NCBI GenBank assembly: GCA_009746045.1
Contig: RPFO01000664.1
Coordinates: forward strand, 10,001 to 34,821
Length of the DNA: 24,821 nucleotides
From: Mesostigma viride
Taxonomy: Eukaryota > Streptophyta > Mesostigmatophyceae > Mesostigmatales > Mesostigmataceae
Reading direction: 5' to 3'
Shown here: positions 9,935 to 19,205 of the stretch, in pieces
How the letters are laid out: each line of letters opens with the position of its first letter
Position numbering within the stretch: the stretch's first letter is position 1
The notes under the pieces: model-generated
Told to the model about the DNA's origin: nothing
Seen by the model: only the letters and a program-made list of their open reading frames with translations
The model's database searches: none
Program-made: the position numbers and the translations under genes

Positions 9935-11480
9935 TTAATTCTTCTTTCTCTTGCGAGGCGGGGCTGCGCGTGAGGGCTCTGCCGCCGTGGTTGCCGGCGC
10001 GGGCTGCCGTTCAGCGGGCGGCTTCTTTTTCTTGCGAGGCGGGGCTGCGCGTGAAGGTTGTGCCGCCGTGGCTGCCGGCGCGGGCTGCCGTTCATCGGGC
10101 GGCTTCTTTTTCTTGCGCGGCGGGGCTGCGCGTGAAGGTCGTGCCGCCGTGCTCGCTGGCGCGGGCGGCGGTTCAGCGGGCGGCGGTTCAGCGGGCGGCC
10201 GTTCAGCGGGCGGCTCAGGTGGGAAGTACCTGATGTCTTCCTGCCACCTTGTCGCCGTGCTTTGGAAAAACTCGTTCTCCAAAGCCCACCCGGTTGCCAG
10301 GTGACGGGGCAGCTTGCAGTGAATGACCGAAAGCTGGGGCTGATGCCGTGGGTCCAGCACAAACCCAACAGAGCTAACAGATGTTGGCCACACTAGCTTT
10401 GCCGTGCGTGGTGCCTCGGCGCTGCGGACCAACATGCGCACCAAGCGTTGATCCCGAATGTAAGCCACCTCCGATGCATCGAAAAGCTCTACTCTCAGCA
10501 CAAGCTGTTGAGTCCACTGCCCCACCGGCCGCACCAGCTTCGCCACGAGAATGTGGGTCAGGTAGCCGTACTGAGTGCTGCTTCCCTCCTTATGGTATAG
10601 GCTACACCACAGTTTGCAGTCCGCCATGCTTGCTTCCTGTCAGCTTCTTTTGTCCGGTAATTGAAACCGTACAAGTGCACCCTAGATCATACTCCTCAGC
10701 CTTGAGCTGCACGCCGGCTGCTGCAGCCTGGACAAGCTCCGGGACCAGCGGCTGCTGGTTGAGTCCGATCCAGTCTTTGAGCCATGAGAGGTCGCTGCAC
10801 AAGGGCCGCCTGCATGCATGCACATCGCATACAAAGCAAGATAGCAATGCAAGAAAAAAAAATTAGAATAACGGCATTAGTCCTTGGAAATCAGATGAAG
10901 TTCCATATACTGAAAGAAAATCAGCTCAAAGAATAGCAACTTACAATAATAGGACAGCGGCATCTTACCAGTAGGCCTCATCGCCGTTGACTTCGGGATC
11001 TTTGTACTCCGCATTGGGCAGCGCATACTCCAACAAAATCGCGCCCACTTCATCAGATTCCGCGGCGGTGAAAGTGTAGAAATTCTTGCGGCTGCGCCCG
11101 GCCCCAACTCGACCTTCTTGGACGGGTCTGCGTGGATGACGTCCCAGATGTAGTAGCGGTCTTTTGGCTGAAAGAAAAAAAAGAAAGCAAACAAGACATT
11201 GCAAGCAGCGCACACAAATATGCACAGAAATTAGCTGCATGCAGCACAAGACCGGGCCACAAGCAGCGCGTACATAACACTAAATCTGCACACAAATCCA
11301 TAAAAAAAAAAAAATCGGTCACTAGCGTGTACTTACCATCCCGGTTTTCACCATGTGATAGGCCAGATGGGTCAGCGCCTCAGACTTGCGATATGCTCCG
11401 TCCATAGAGCTCTCCACATTGACGTTGGACAGCTTAGCTTTCGTGATCATGGCCCCCATCATCCGCTCGCCCGACGCCAT
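9935..11480 (-). CDS. Unrecognised three-exon gene with basic repeat tail
   Basis: I do not recognise the family. Exon 1 is 11480-11337 (48 codons from ATG), followed by the donor GTAAGT. Exon 2 is 11167-10969, with acceptor TTTCTTTCAG and donor GTAAGA. Exon 3 runs from 10809, after acceptor CATGCAG, to the stop at 9935. The exon 1/2 junction is phase 0, and the exon 2/3 junction regenerates a Trp codon in the frame open on both sides. Two breaks exist: exon 2 changes frame near its GGGG run (length 199, whereas 200 would keep the frame), and exon 3 changes frame between 10604 and 10640. The C-terminus is Pro/Ala-rich with three 27-residue repeats, each holding RKKKK or RKRKK, resembling nuclear-localisation or DNA-binding tails. 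It follows pol in the same orientation and probably belongs to the element. The frame breaks suggest decay or base-calling loss. Confidence 0.5.
9941..10215. repeat. In-gene tandem repeats: 81 bp x3 and 15 bp x3
   Basis: 81-bp units begin at 9941, 10022 and 10103, encoding 27-residue repeats on the minus strand. Next to them, 15-bp units beginning GTTCAGCGGGCGGC sit at 10171, 10186 and 10201. Both periods are multiples of three, so copy number can vary without a frame change. Confidence 0.85.
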
Positions 11481-11576
11481 GGTGCGGGTGTCACATCGAC
11501 CCAACATTGAAGGGGATTTGCTGGGCCAGGTGGGCCATCATATGAACAGATTTTGCCATCTCAGACGCTGGCGCTA

Positions 11577-11719
11577 TGTCGCGTCTGCGTGCCACAATCT
11601 CCGGCGCCACCATGGCGGCTGGCCACTCAGCTTAATTTGGTAAAACCCAAATGAGCTGAGCTGATGTGCCTGCCTTAACTGCATGCCCTGTGGGGTGGGC
11701 GAGGACCTGTCCCATGATT
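11577..11719. repeat. 143-bp direct repeat, left copy
   Basis: Identical base for base to 12857-12999, an offset of 1280. It lies about 100 bp upstream of the start codon of the three-exon gene, so it could hold that gene's promoter. Read on the minus strand it runs from TGGGACAGG to GCGACA, giving LTR-like TG...CA ends. Confidence 0.85.
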
Positions 11720-12856
11720 AAAGAAAGGAGGGCTCTCAGCCGAGGACAAGGAACTGTCCCTCGTGCCTGATAACCACCTTATTGCCTCCCCTGCTATAGA
11801 ATAATGCTTTCAAAACACACACTTTGCACAGTCTGATGATGAAGCCGCACATGCGGAGTTTATTGAGAAAGTTAATACAATTACAACACGTTGATAGTCT
11901 CAATATCGATGCACTCCATGCTCACGAGCCCGCAGTTAGGCAGCGCTCCATGACATGCTACCGGCCTTGCTCCCAAGGAAAGGGAGAAACACGAAGGCCA
12001 CTAACGAGAGACTCGAAGAGACTACACGCTGCGTGAGAGTCCTCTTCGACTATGAACCAAACCATTCGTCATGCCACACGCATGACACACGCCACACTTG
12101 TCAGTCCAGCCAGGAATGCCAAAACTATCTTGCTGCCTGAACCATGCGAATAGAAACCGCATTCCAGTTGCCGTCCTGGCTTTCTACCACACATGCCAAC
12201 AAAAGCAGGAAGGCATCCCGACAAATCTAAATTGCTACCCTGTTGCCGATCTCATCTCCTAGAGGCTCCGGCATTTCTGTCCCTGGGAATGTCCGACATT
12301 GAGTCACGTCCAGCAAGGTCGAAGCATAATATCCTTCAGACAATCTGCACGCTCACACCTTGCGTGTGAGTGGCCCAGCAAACATTGCGTCTAATCGTTC
12401 CTTTCTAGAAGAAATCCCTTTTTAGGGCTGCCAGCGATTTCGCATTCATTCCAGCGATCTGGCTCCGCACCGCAAATTGTCCTTTTCCATTTTCTGTCCA
12501 GTCCTCATAACGTTGACCCGCTATTCTACACCACAAAGACACCTGGCCTGTCAATAGCCTCGGCGCTGTTGAAGTCCAGCAGTCCAGCTTCAGCTCCAGC
12601 TGTCCACTAACACGCGTATGATCCTCTCGACGCTGCACACTTGTGCTGCCGTCCGCTCAAGTCAGTGCTGCGCGCCCAGCTGTGCCTGGCCCGGCGCGCG
12701 TGCACGTACACTTTCGTCCGCTCTTATGCTGCAAGTGCTAGTGTCCCCCCCGGTCACTAGCCTTTGTCGAAAATGCGTAGAAACAAATTCCTTGCGCACG
12801 TCACCGGTCTTGTGCATAGTGGGCGCCCGGATGACATAGCTCGCGTCCGTGACAGC
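11720..12856. other. Gene-free spacer between the two 143-bp repeats
   Basis: About 1.1 kb without a convincing ORF on either strand. The longest frames carry no motif and conflict with one another. Adjacent to the left repeat is the purine run AAAGAAAGGAGGG (11720-11732). If the repeats are LTR parts, this could be LTR or untranslated sequence of the retroelement. Confidence 0.35.
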
Positions 12857-12999
12857 TGTCGCGTCTGCGTGCCACAATCTCCGGCGCCACCATGGCGGCT
12901 GGCCACTCAGCTTAATTTGGTAAAACCCAAATGAGCTGAGCTGATGTGCCTGCCTTAACTGCATGCCCTGTGGGGTGGGCGAGGACCTGTCCCATGATT
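12857..12999. repeat. 143-bp direct repeat, right copy, next to the pol end
   Basis: Perfect copy of 11577-11719. On the minus strand it is preceded by a purine tract, GCGAGGGGGGGAA (about 12998-13010), just after the pol stop at 13026, and then begins TGGGACAGG. That is where a polypurine tract and 3' LTR start are expected. No partner LTR exists upstream of gag, so the LTR reading is tentative. Confidence 0.8.
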
Positions 13000-13025
13000 C
13001 CCCCCCTCGCTGGCGACCGGCCCCA

Positions 13026-16000
13026 TCACGAAGACAGCGATCGTACCAAGACAAGGGCAGCGGTGACCGCAGTCAAGCTGCGGGAGGTAAACTGCGCAGC
13101 GGTGCACACTGGACAAAACCAATCCCCCTCCGGAATGCTGGTGACCACGGGCTGCAAGCACTGCATGTGCCAACCACAGTTACACTGATCACACAATAAC
13201 ATGGACTCCGCCTGATCGACCCGGTGACAAACCTGACACTGGGCGTCCTTGACTCGGCGAGATGTGTGCGGTTGGAGGTCGTGGACCAAATTGGGCAGTG
13301 AGCAGGGACTGAGATTGCTGAGGTTGTCTGTCGTACGGCTCCCGTCGGCGCCCTCCAAAATTGCCACTCCCGATGGTTTGATAGCCACAATGCGCAAAAT
13401 GGTGGGCCCCGCCTCCACATCCAAAGTGTGCTTCAGCTGAGTGCGCAGGAAAACATACTGCCCTGGCCTAAACCGCAGCTGGCGAGCCATGTATGCGCCC
13501 CCCCGGCGCTGAGCGTAACGCAGGGAGTCCCTGTGCTGAGCAATGAACAAGTTGTTCATCGCGATGGGCATGACCTTCTTAAAAGTCTCTGCCCTGGCCA
13601 GCACCTCAACCAAAAATTGCTGAGCGTTGTCGAAGGCCATGGGTTCGGGGTGCGCAACCTGTGCCTCCGTAGGCAAAAGAGGATTACGCCCGAACAGAAG
13701 GAAATACGGGGAGAAGGTAGCGAGAGACTCCTGGGGAGACATGCGATAACCCATGGCAATCCATGCCAACTCGCGATCCCACCTGGCCGACTCCGGCACC
13801 TGCAGGCTCCACTTGCGCAGCGCCTGCTTGACGGTCTGCACCAATCTCTCAGCCAAACCATTGGCCTGAGGATGCTCCCGAGAAGTGCGACGGTGATCAA
13901 TAAGACATCCATCCAGCAACTCCTGGAACTCACCCCTGAACTCACCACCCTGGTCCGTGACTACCTCCGCGGGAGCCCCAAACCTGGTGATGATGTCTGC
14001 AAAATGCTTCGCTGTGGTAGCGGCATGCTTGTCAGCAATGGGGATCAACTCAACCCATTTGCTAAAGCTCTCCACGCATACCATGACATAGAGGTTGCCG
14101 TCAGGGCTCTCCTGAAACGGCCCGCACAGATCGACGTGCCAGCGATAAAACAAGCCCTTGATGGGAAGCGACATCAGCTCCTTGGCACCATGATCTGCGC
14201 TAAAGTTAGCCTTGGTTCGAGCACACGGGACACAGCTGGCCACTACCTGGGCCACTGTGTGTCGCATGTTATTCCACCAATAGCTGGTCCGTACGAGGCT
14301 GAGCGTGCGATTGCCACCCAAGTGACCATACCGCTCGTGGTACGCCTGCACTATAGCAACGCGCTTGTCAGGCGGTGGGACGACCACCCTACGCTTGCCC
14401 AACAGCTTGTACAAAACCCCATCTTCCCAACCATAGGTTGCAGCCCTGTGCTGCACCCTGTTCAACTCCGTCGCCTTCTGAGCAGGAGTCCAATCGACTG
14501 GAGTAGGAGTCAAGACAGCACCCTGCACTTGCTCCAAAACTCGACCATCTAGCCAGATATCAGCGGTGTAGCAATCAGCAAGAGAGCTACGCGCTAAGAG
14601 AGCCTGCACAGCGATCAGCTGCTGCAGAGAAGGATCAATGTCAAAGGACAGAGACCTACCCTCTTCCATAGCGCACACAGCTTTGGATGGCGTGAATGGC
14701 GACGGCCGCACCGGGTCGTCGCTGATGCCGAAGTCCGCCACAGAGTACTCGACACTGCGCCACCACGCCTCCTCCTCATCGTCGGCCGCATACCCAGCAG
14801 CGTTCACAAAGACCACAGAACCCGACGAGCCCTCGGCACCCATGGCCCGGGCTCCAGTGTGGTCAACAGTGGTAGGCATGGCGTATCGGGATAGCACATC
14901 GGCGTTGACATGGTCCTTGCCGGCCCGATGCACAATGGTCATGTGGTACTCCTGGATAATCATGGCCCATCGGGCGAGCTTACCCGTCAGGTTGGTGTTG
15001 GTCATTAGCCACTGAAGCGGCTGGTGGTCTGTCACCAGAGTAAACACGCGCCCAACTAAATACGGGCGAAAGTGCTTGATGGCCCACACCACAGCCAGTG
15101 CCTCCCCCTCATAGGAAGAATACCGGCTCTCCGCTGGGTTGTTGCTGCGACTAGCATAAGCAATAACGTGCTCGCGCCCATCACCATCCTTTTGCGCCAA
15201 GACCGCACCCAGTCCTACCTTGGACCAGTCGGTATATAACACAAATGGCAAAGCATAGTCAGGGGCGCGCAGAATCGGGGCCGACGTGAGCTCCTGCTTG
15301 ATTGTCTCGATGGCGCGTTGCTGTGCGGGACCCCACGCCCACACGCACCCCTTCTTGAGTAACTCGGTCAAGGGCTTCACCTTGCTGCTGAAGTTCTCAA
15401 TGTAACCTCGGTAATAGCCAGCCAAACCCAAATACGCCCGCACCCCTGAGACATCCGTGGGTACGGCGGCCTGCACAATGGATTCGACCTTGGCGGCATC
15501 AGGCGTCCGGCCACCCGGCACAATCTGATGACCAAGGAATGAGAGGGTCCGCTGGGCGAACTTGCACTTCTCAGGGTGCAGCCGCATATTATGCTCCTCG
15601 AGAGCCAAGCGAACCTGCTCCAAGTGCGCCAGGTGCTCCTCAAATGTCGCGCTAAAGACGATTACATCATCAATGTAACAAGCGGCGAAAGGAAGACCTG
15701 CAAGCACTTTGTCCATAGCTCGTTGGAAAACAGCACTAGCGTTGCGGTGCCCAAAGGGCATGCGCACCCACTCATACAAATTGCCGCCCCCCCAGAATGC
15801 AAGCTTCCGCTGATCCTCCGGCGCAACTGCGATCTGATGAAAGCCGCTACGCAGGTCCAGCGAGGACACAAACTTCACATGAGGAGATATCTTATCCAGG
15901 ACATCATCCACACGTGGCATGGGGTAACGGTCCACGGGTGTGTGTGCATTCAGCAACCGCAGATCGGTGGCCATGCGCATACCCGTCCATGCCCCGGTGA

Positions 16001-16145
16001 TAGCGTCCTTCTTGGGCGCAACGACAACGGCAGCGGCATAGCTGGAGGAAGATTGCCTGATGATACCGGCATCCTCTAACTCCTTGCATTGCTCGGCTAC
16101 AAAATCCAACTCGGCCTGACTCAGGCGATGCTGGCGTCGGAACAA
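13026..16145 (-). CDS. pol: Ty3/gypsy reverse transcriptase, RNase H, integrase and PHD finger
   Basis: An intact 1039-codon frame. Reverse transcriptase: Asp97 in LDLRSGF and YIDD at 157-160. RNase H: Asp306 in YTDWSK, Glu346 or Glu348, Asp373 in VTDHQPL, and an Asp in KDHVNAD (411-416). Integrase zinc site: His603, His608, Cys638, Cys641. Integrase catalytic core: Asp672, Asp731 in VVTDQGGEF, Glu766, giving D-D(34)-E. The C-terminus has a full PHD finger where chromoviruses place a chromodomain: Cys970, 973, 985, 988, His993, Cys996, 1011 and 1014 (13104-13238). The RT-RNase H-integrase order defines Ty3/gypsy. The frame starts at a TTG directly after an upstream stop. The N-terminal linker of RT lies in the preceding frame, so translation needs a -1 change near 16125-16155. 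The catalytic residues are all present, so the enzyme looks functional. Confidence 0.95.
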   Translation of the reverse strand: MFRRQHRLSQAELDFVAEQCKELEDAGIIRQSSSSYAAAVVVAPKKDAITGAWTGMRMATDLRLLNAHTPVDRYPMPRVDDVLDKISPHVKFVSSLDLRSGFHQIAVAPEDQRKLAFWGGGNLYEWVRMPFGHRNASAVFQRAMDKVLAGLPFAACYIDDVIVFSATFEEHLAHLEQVRLALEEHNMRLHPEKCKFAQRTLSFLGHQIVPGGRTPDAAKVESIVQAAVPTDVSGVRAYLGLAGYYRGYIENFSSKVKPLTELLKKGCVWAWGPAQQRAIETIKQELTSAPILRAPDYALPFVLYTDWSKVGLGAVLAQKDGDGREHVIAYASRSNNPAESRYSSYEGEALAVVWAIKHFRPYLVGRVFTLVTDHQPLQWLMTNTNLTGKLARWAMIIQEYHMTIVHRAGKDHVNADVLSRYAMPTTVDHTGARAMGAEGSSGSVVFVNAAGYAADDEEEAWWRSVEYSVADFGISDDPVRPSPFTPSKAVCAMEEGRSLSFDIDPSLQQLIAVQALLARSSLADCYTADIWLDGRVLEQVQGAVLTPTPVDWTPAQKATELNRVQHRAATYGWEDGVLYKLLGKRRVVVPPPDKRVAIVQAYHERYGHLGGNRTLSLVRTSYWWNNMRHTVAQVVASCVPCARTKANFSADHGAKELMSLPIKGLFYRWHVDLCGPFQESPDGNLYVMVCVESFSKWVELIPIADKHAATTAKHFADIITRFGAPAEVVTDQGGEFRGEFQELLDGCLIDHRRTSREHPQANGLAERLVQTVKQALRKWSLQVPESARWDRELAWIAMGYRMSPQESLATFSPYFLLFGRNPLLPTEAQVAHPEPMAFDNAQQFLVEVLARAETFKKVMPIAMNNLFIAQHRDSLRYAQRRGGAYMARQLRFRPGQYVFLRTQLKHTLDVEAGPTILRIVAIKPSGVAILEGADGSRTTDNLSNLSPCSLPNLVHDLQPHTSRRVKDAQCQVCHRVDQAESMLLCDQCNCGWHMQCLQPVVTSIPEGDWFCPVCTAAQFTSRSLTAVTAALVLVRSLSS

Positions 16146-17998
16146 AGGGTGTCAGTGTCCAATGGAACACGCATGGTCCCACCATTGAAACACCCCAGTT
16201 CATCACTTGTGAAAGCGAAGGCCCCCCTTGCAGTGCCTAGCCACTTTAGCATGGCTGAGCGCTGCGCATCAGAAAGGTGTTCGCCAATAGCCCAGGGGTG
16301 CGTATCCGCGGGATCACCCACAGCTACCGCATGTGCCTCAAGATGCGGCGCCCTAGCCGCATCGTCGTGGAACAAGGAAAAGGCTGCCACGCCTGGTGTG
16401 ACACCCACCGCCGGAGCCTCGCGTGCCGCACGGTGTATTACCCGATGCAGCGTGGGCTCGCCGGCCAGCACGGTGCTGGTCAGCAGGGCGGTCATGAGAA
16501 TGATAGTCCACACCTGTCGCAGACGCCACCCCCATGCTGATGAAGTCCCCGTCGCTGCAGGGCGCTTCAGTTTGGCTGCGCGCGCCTCAACCTGCTGAGG
16601 CGGATTGGCTGGGGACGCCCCCCCAGACTGGCGCACGGCAACCGATGCAAGCAGCACATACCCGACCTGCAACACCGACATAGCCTGGCCTATCAAAGAC
16701 CAGCGCTCACTCTCGAGCACGCCCGGCAGCGCCGAGGCCCCGACATGAAAACCCATGCTGGCCTCACGAAATTCTGCGGGTGGCTGCACCAACAGACCGG
16801 TGGTAGTGTCCCAAACGAGACCCTTACCCCGATCACGGTATGCTGTCGACCCTTGGTAACTGACCAGGGTCGGCAGTGCACACATGGGGCTCCCGACCCG
16901 GTTGACGCGTGCATACGGTGGGCGATCCTCGCTATCCACCTTCTGCGTGACTAGGTGGGAAGGCAATGCTACCTCCGCAGACACACTCGGATGCTGCCTT
17001 GCTACGGCCCCCAAGACCGCCTGCACATCGGTCGCACACGCCACGTTGGTCCAATAGGCACGCAAACGATGCGTGAGCCCACCCAGCCCTGCGTTGTCAC
17101 ACACGATGGGCTCCCCCAGGAGTGCCACGATTGTAGCCCAGTCCTCCCGCACCGCCTGATGTGGGCTGTCACCCGCCACAACGTTCTCAAACAGATACGC
17201 AGGCGGATGGGGCTGACGCGACTGCAACAGTCCCACCACACGCAACAGTTCCCAGAACAGCGCGCTACGCGGATCGGCTAGCCCCCGCCCTTGCCCTGCC
17301 TGGCTCAGGCCCTGGCACTCCCAACCCGCAATTACCAAGTCGATGGCATGATGCCTGCGCAACAACTGCTGCACCTGCACCTCACCGATGGCTCGGATAT
17401 CTTGAGGACATTCCCCAAACGGGTCACGCCATGCTGATGGCGGAAACTGCGCGGGATACTCTCGCGACAACACGCCACAGTGACTGAAGTACACCTGACG
17501 CGCCTTGTGCGATGGCTCTACCGCGATGAGTTTACGGCACACGCCGCCTGCGGCCAAAAAGCCTGCAATGCCCCCTCCGATCCCCGCAAACAGTTCCAAC
17601 ACTACCGCACCCTTGGCAAAATCAGGGGCCTGCGGTAAGATTGCAGCAGAAAAATTACCTTGGGCCTCCGAGACACCCGGTTGCAGCAAAGTGAGGCCAT
17701 GGCTGGCCATCTGAGGAATGGTGATGACGGCTTCAGTACCCGCTTGCGCATAGCCAGCTGCCGCGTGGACGTCACAGCATCCAGCGACCACTGCGTGCGC
17801 ATCTTGGCAATGCTCGCCGTTGGCTGGGGCAGCACCGTCCGATGCTTGTCCCACGCCGATGAGCCCGCCGCCCGTACCTCCACCATGCTGACCTCCACCA
17901 CGCCCGCAGCCGCGGAAGGGTTGAGGCGTGCAGCCCCGGCTGAAGAACTGAAGCATGAGACCGGCACACTGGCCCGCTTCAGGCCAGCCCCATCCCAA
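16121..17998 (-). CDS. DNA (cytosine-5) methyltransferase domain within the gag-pol polyprotein
   Basis: In this frame, residues ~130-450 form a C5 cytosine methyltransferase that transfers a methyl group from SAM to cytosine C5. Motif I is LELFAGIGGG (134-143). Motif IV is AGWECQGLS (224-232) with catalytic Cys228; the usual Pro before Cys is Glu. Motif VI is FENV (270-273). Motif VIII is HRLR with Arg311 and Arg313, and motif X is IGQAMS (436-441). The stretch between VIII and X is the target-recognition region. A hydrophobic segment (~496-512) and linker follow. The end (LSDAQRS...FAFTSDELG...VPLD) is the RT-proximal sequence typical of Ty3/gypsy Pol, so the methyltransferase is fused into the polyprotein rather than a separate gene. 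Residues 1 to ~85 are probably an out-of-frame shadow of the protease linker. Entry from the protease frame and exit to RT both need -1 changes. All core motifs are intact; activity is inferred. Confidence 0.9.
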   Translation of the reverse strand: MGWGWPEAGQCAGLMLQFFSRGCTPQPFRGCGRGGGQHGGGTGGGLIGVGQASDGAAPANGEHCQDAHAVVAGCCDVHAAAGYAQAGTEAVITIPQMASHGLTLLQPGVSEAQGNFSAAILPQAPDFAKGAVVLELFAGIGGGIAGFLAAGGVCRKLIAVEPSHKARQVYFSHCGVLSREYPAQFPPSAWRDPFGECPQDIRAIGEVQVQQLLRRHHAIDLVIAGWECQGLSQAGQGRGLADPRSALFWELLRVVGLLQSRQPHPPAYLFENVVAGDSPHQAVREDWATIVALLGEPIVCDNAGLGGLTHRLRAYWTNVACATDVQAVLGAVARQHPSVSAEVALPSHLVTQKVDSEDRPPYARVNRVGSPMCALPTLVSYQGSTAYRDRGKGLVWDTTTGLLVQPPAEFREASMGFHVGASALPGVLESERWSLIGQAMSVLQVGYVLLASVAVRQSGGASPANPPQQVEARAAKLKRPAATGTSSAWGWRLRQVWTIILMTALLTSTVLAGEPTLHRVIHRAAREAPAVGVTPGVAAFSLFHDDAARAPHLEAHAVAVGDPADTHPWAIGEHLSDAQRSAMLKWLGTARGAFAFTSDELGCFNGGTMRVPLDTDTLCSDASIA

Positions 17999-19205
17999 TC
18001 AGGGATGTAAGATGCCTCCTCCGCCCTATAGTCCACCTGAACCATGGCGCGAGCAAGGACATCCACCCCGAGTAGTGCGGAATATCCACACTTGTTGACC
18101 ACCAGCGCATACGCGGACACGGTGGTCATGCTAGAGGCGCGCAACGGATTGAAAATCACGTTGACTTTAACCGCCGTCATAGCGTACGGCTTACTAGCCG
18201 GACCCTGCCAACCTGACACAGACACGGGGCTTTCCACTAAGCCACCGTTCTCGTAGGTCAGGTTCAGCATGGTGGCCAAGTCCGTGCTGATGACTAGCGG
18301 CTGAGCACCGCTATCAAGCTTGACTGCGCCAACCAACGGACATGTCACCATGTCGCTCCATACATCTCCACAGGCTCCAACTGCTTGGAACGCCATGGAC
18401 GGCTCACCATTGGGGTATGGAACCACCGTGGGAACCTGGGGGACTGCACTAGTGCGCTGCTGGCTACTTGTGCTGACCACTCCCGCTTGCACCACGGGCA
18501 CTGCGGCTTCTACCGGCTGGCGCCCGTAGGTGACGGACTCAGAATTGCGCAAGGTGCGCACATCATGCCCATCTGCGAACAACTGGATCTCGGACACAAC
18601 CGACCCCAGCCACTCAACCCCCTTCTGCCCGAAGGTGTCGACCACCTGCCGTGCTGAAAACATGGGTACGTCCACAATGAACGGCATTGGGTACACAGGC
18701 GCCAATCGCCTACGCTGCTCCAGCCCAGCAGGGTTCGCATGCTCAAAAGCAGATTGCACCCCAGCCAGCGGCATGGAAAAGGACGCGGGCAACTGCCCGG
18801 CAGGCAACATGGGTGCCTGCTGAAAAGAAAGCGGGCTGCGTGCCTGCTTGCCTTTGGTAGCCTCCGCAGCGTTGATCTCGACGTCACCCGGCATGGGCGC
18901 CCAGAATGGGTCCTCCCGGTACACCGTCTCGAATTGGTTGGGGGGCGCCGTCGCCTCCTCACCATGCTTGATGGCAGCCACCTGGGCTTCCATCGAGTCG
19001 GTCTTGCCCGCCATCTCGGCGAAGTGGACCGTCTTGATGCCCGCGGCTGGACACTTGTTCATCAGGTGCCACTTCGTGTCTGCCCCATGCGGCTTCGTGC
19101 AGCGGCTTGGACACTCGCGACTAAGGTGCCCATCCTTGTCGCAAAGGAAGCAGCCCGATTTGCGCGCATCCGTCCTAGTACCCGTCTGTGAGGACGTGCC
19201 CCCCC
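17602..19205 (-). CDS. Zinc knuckle and retroviral-type aspartic protease
   Basis: The frame is open upstream of its first ATG (19062), so I extend it to the G7 run at 19199-19205, where gag must shift into it. It begins with a CCHC zinc knuckle, CFLCDKDGHLSREC (19111-19152), the nucleic-acid-binding end of Gag. Numbering from the ATG at 19062, a retropepsin follows: catalytic LDSGA at 249-253 and the flap-distal ALLGVDVLA at 329-337, as in Ty3/gypsy proteases that cut the polyprotein. A 150-residue low-complexity linker separates knuckle and protease. Meaningful sequence ends near 17745; the remainder to the stop at 17602 is a shadow of the methyltransferase frame. A Ser/Ala-rich linker leads into that domain. 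Confidence 0.85.

Noticed and set aside
9868-10304. Plus-strand ORFs with Gly/Ala-rich repeats
   Set aside because: They are antisense reads of the 81-bp repeats encoding the Lys/Arg/Pro tail. Repeats whose length is a multiple of three keep several frames open.
10602-10642. A third intron to explain the frame change in exon 3
   Set aside because: A TGACAG acceptor-like site exists, but no plausible donor lies nearby and the sequence before it reads as coding. A one-base change is simpler.
13428-14552. Plus-strand ORF of 374 codons
   Set aside because: Lies antisense to the RNase H-integrase part of pol, has no motif of its own, and is an open shadow of a GC-biased coding frame.
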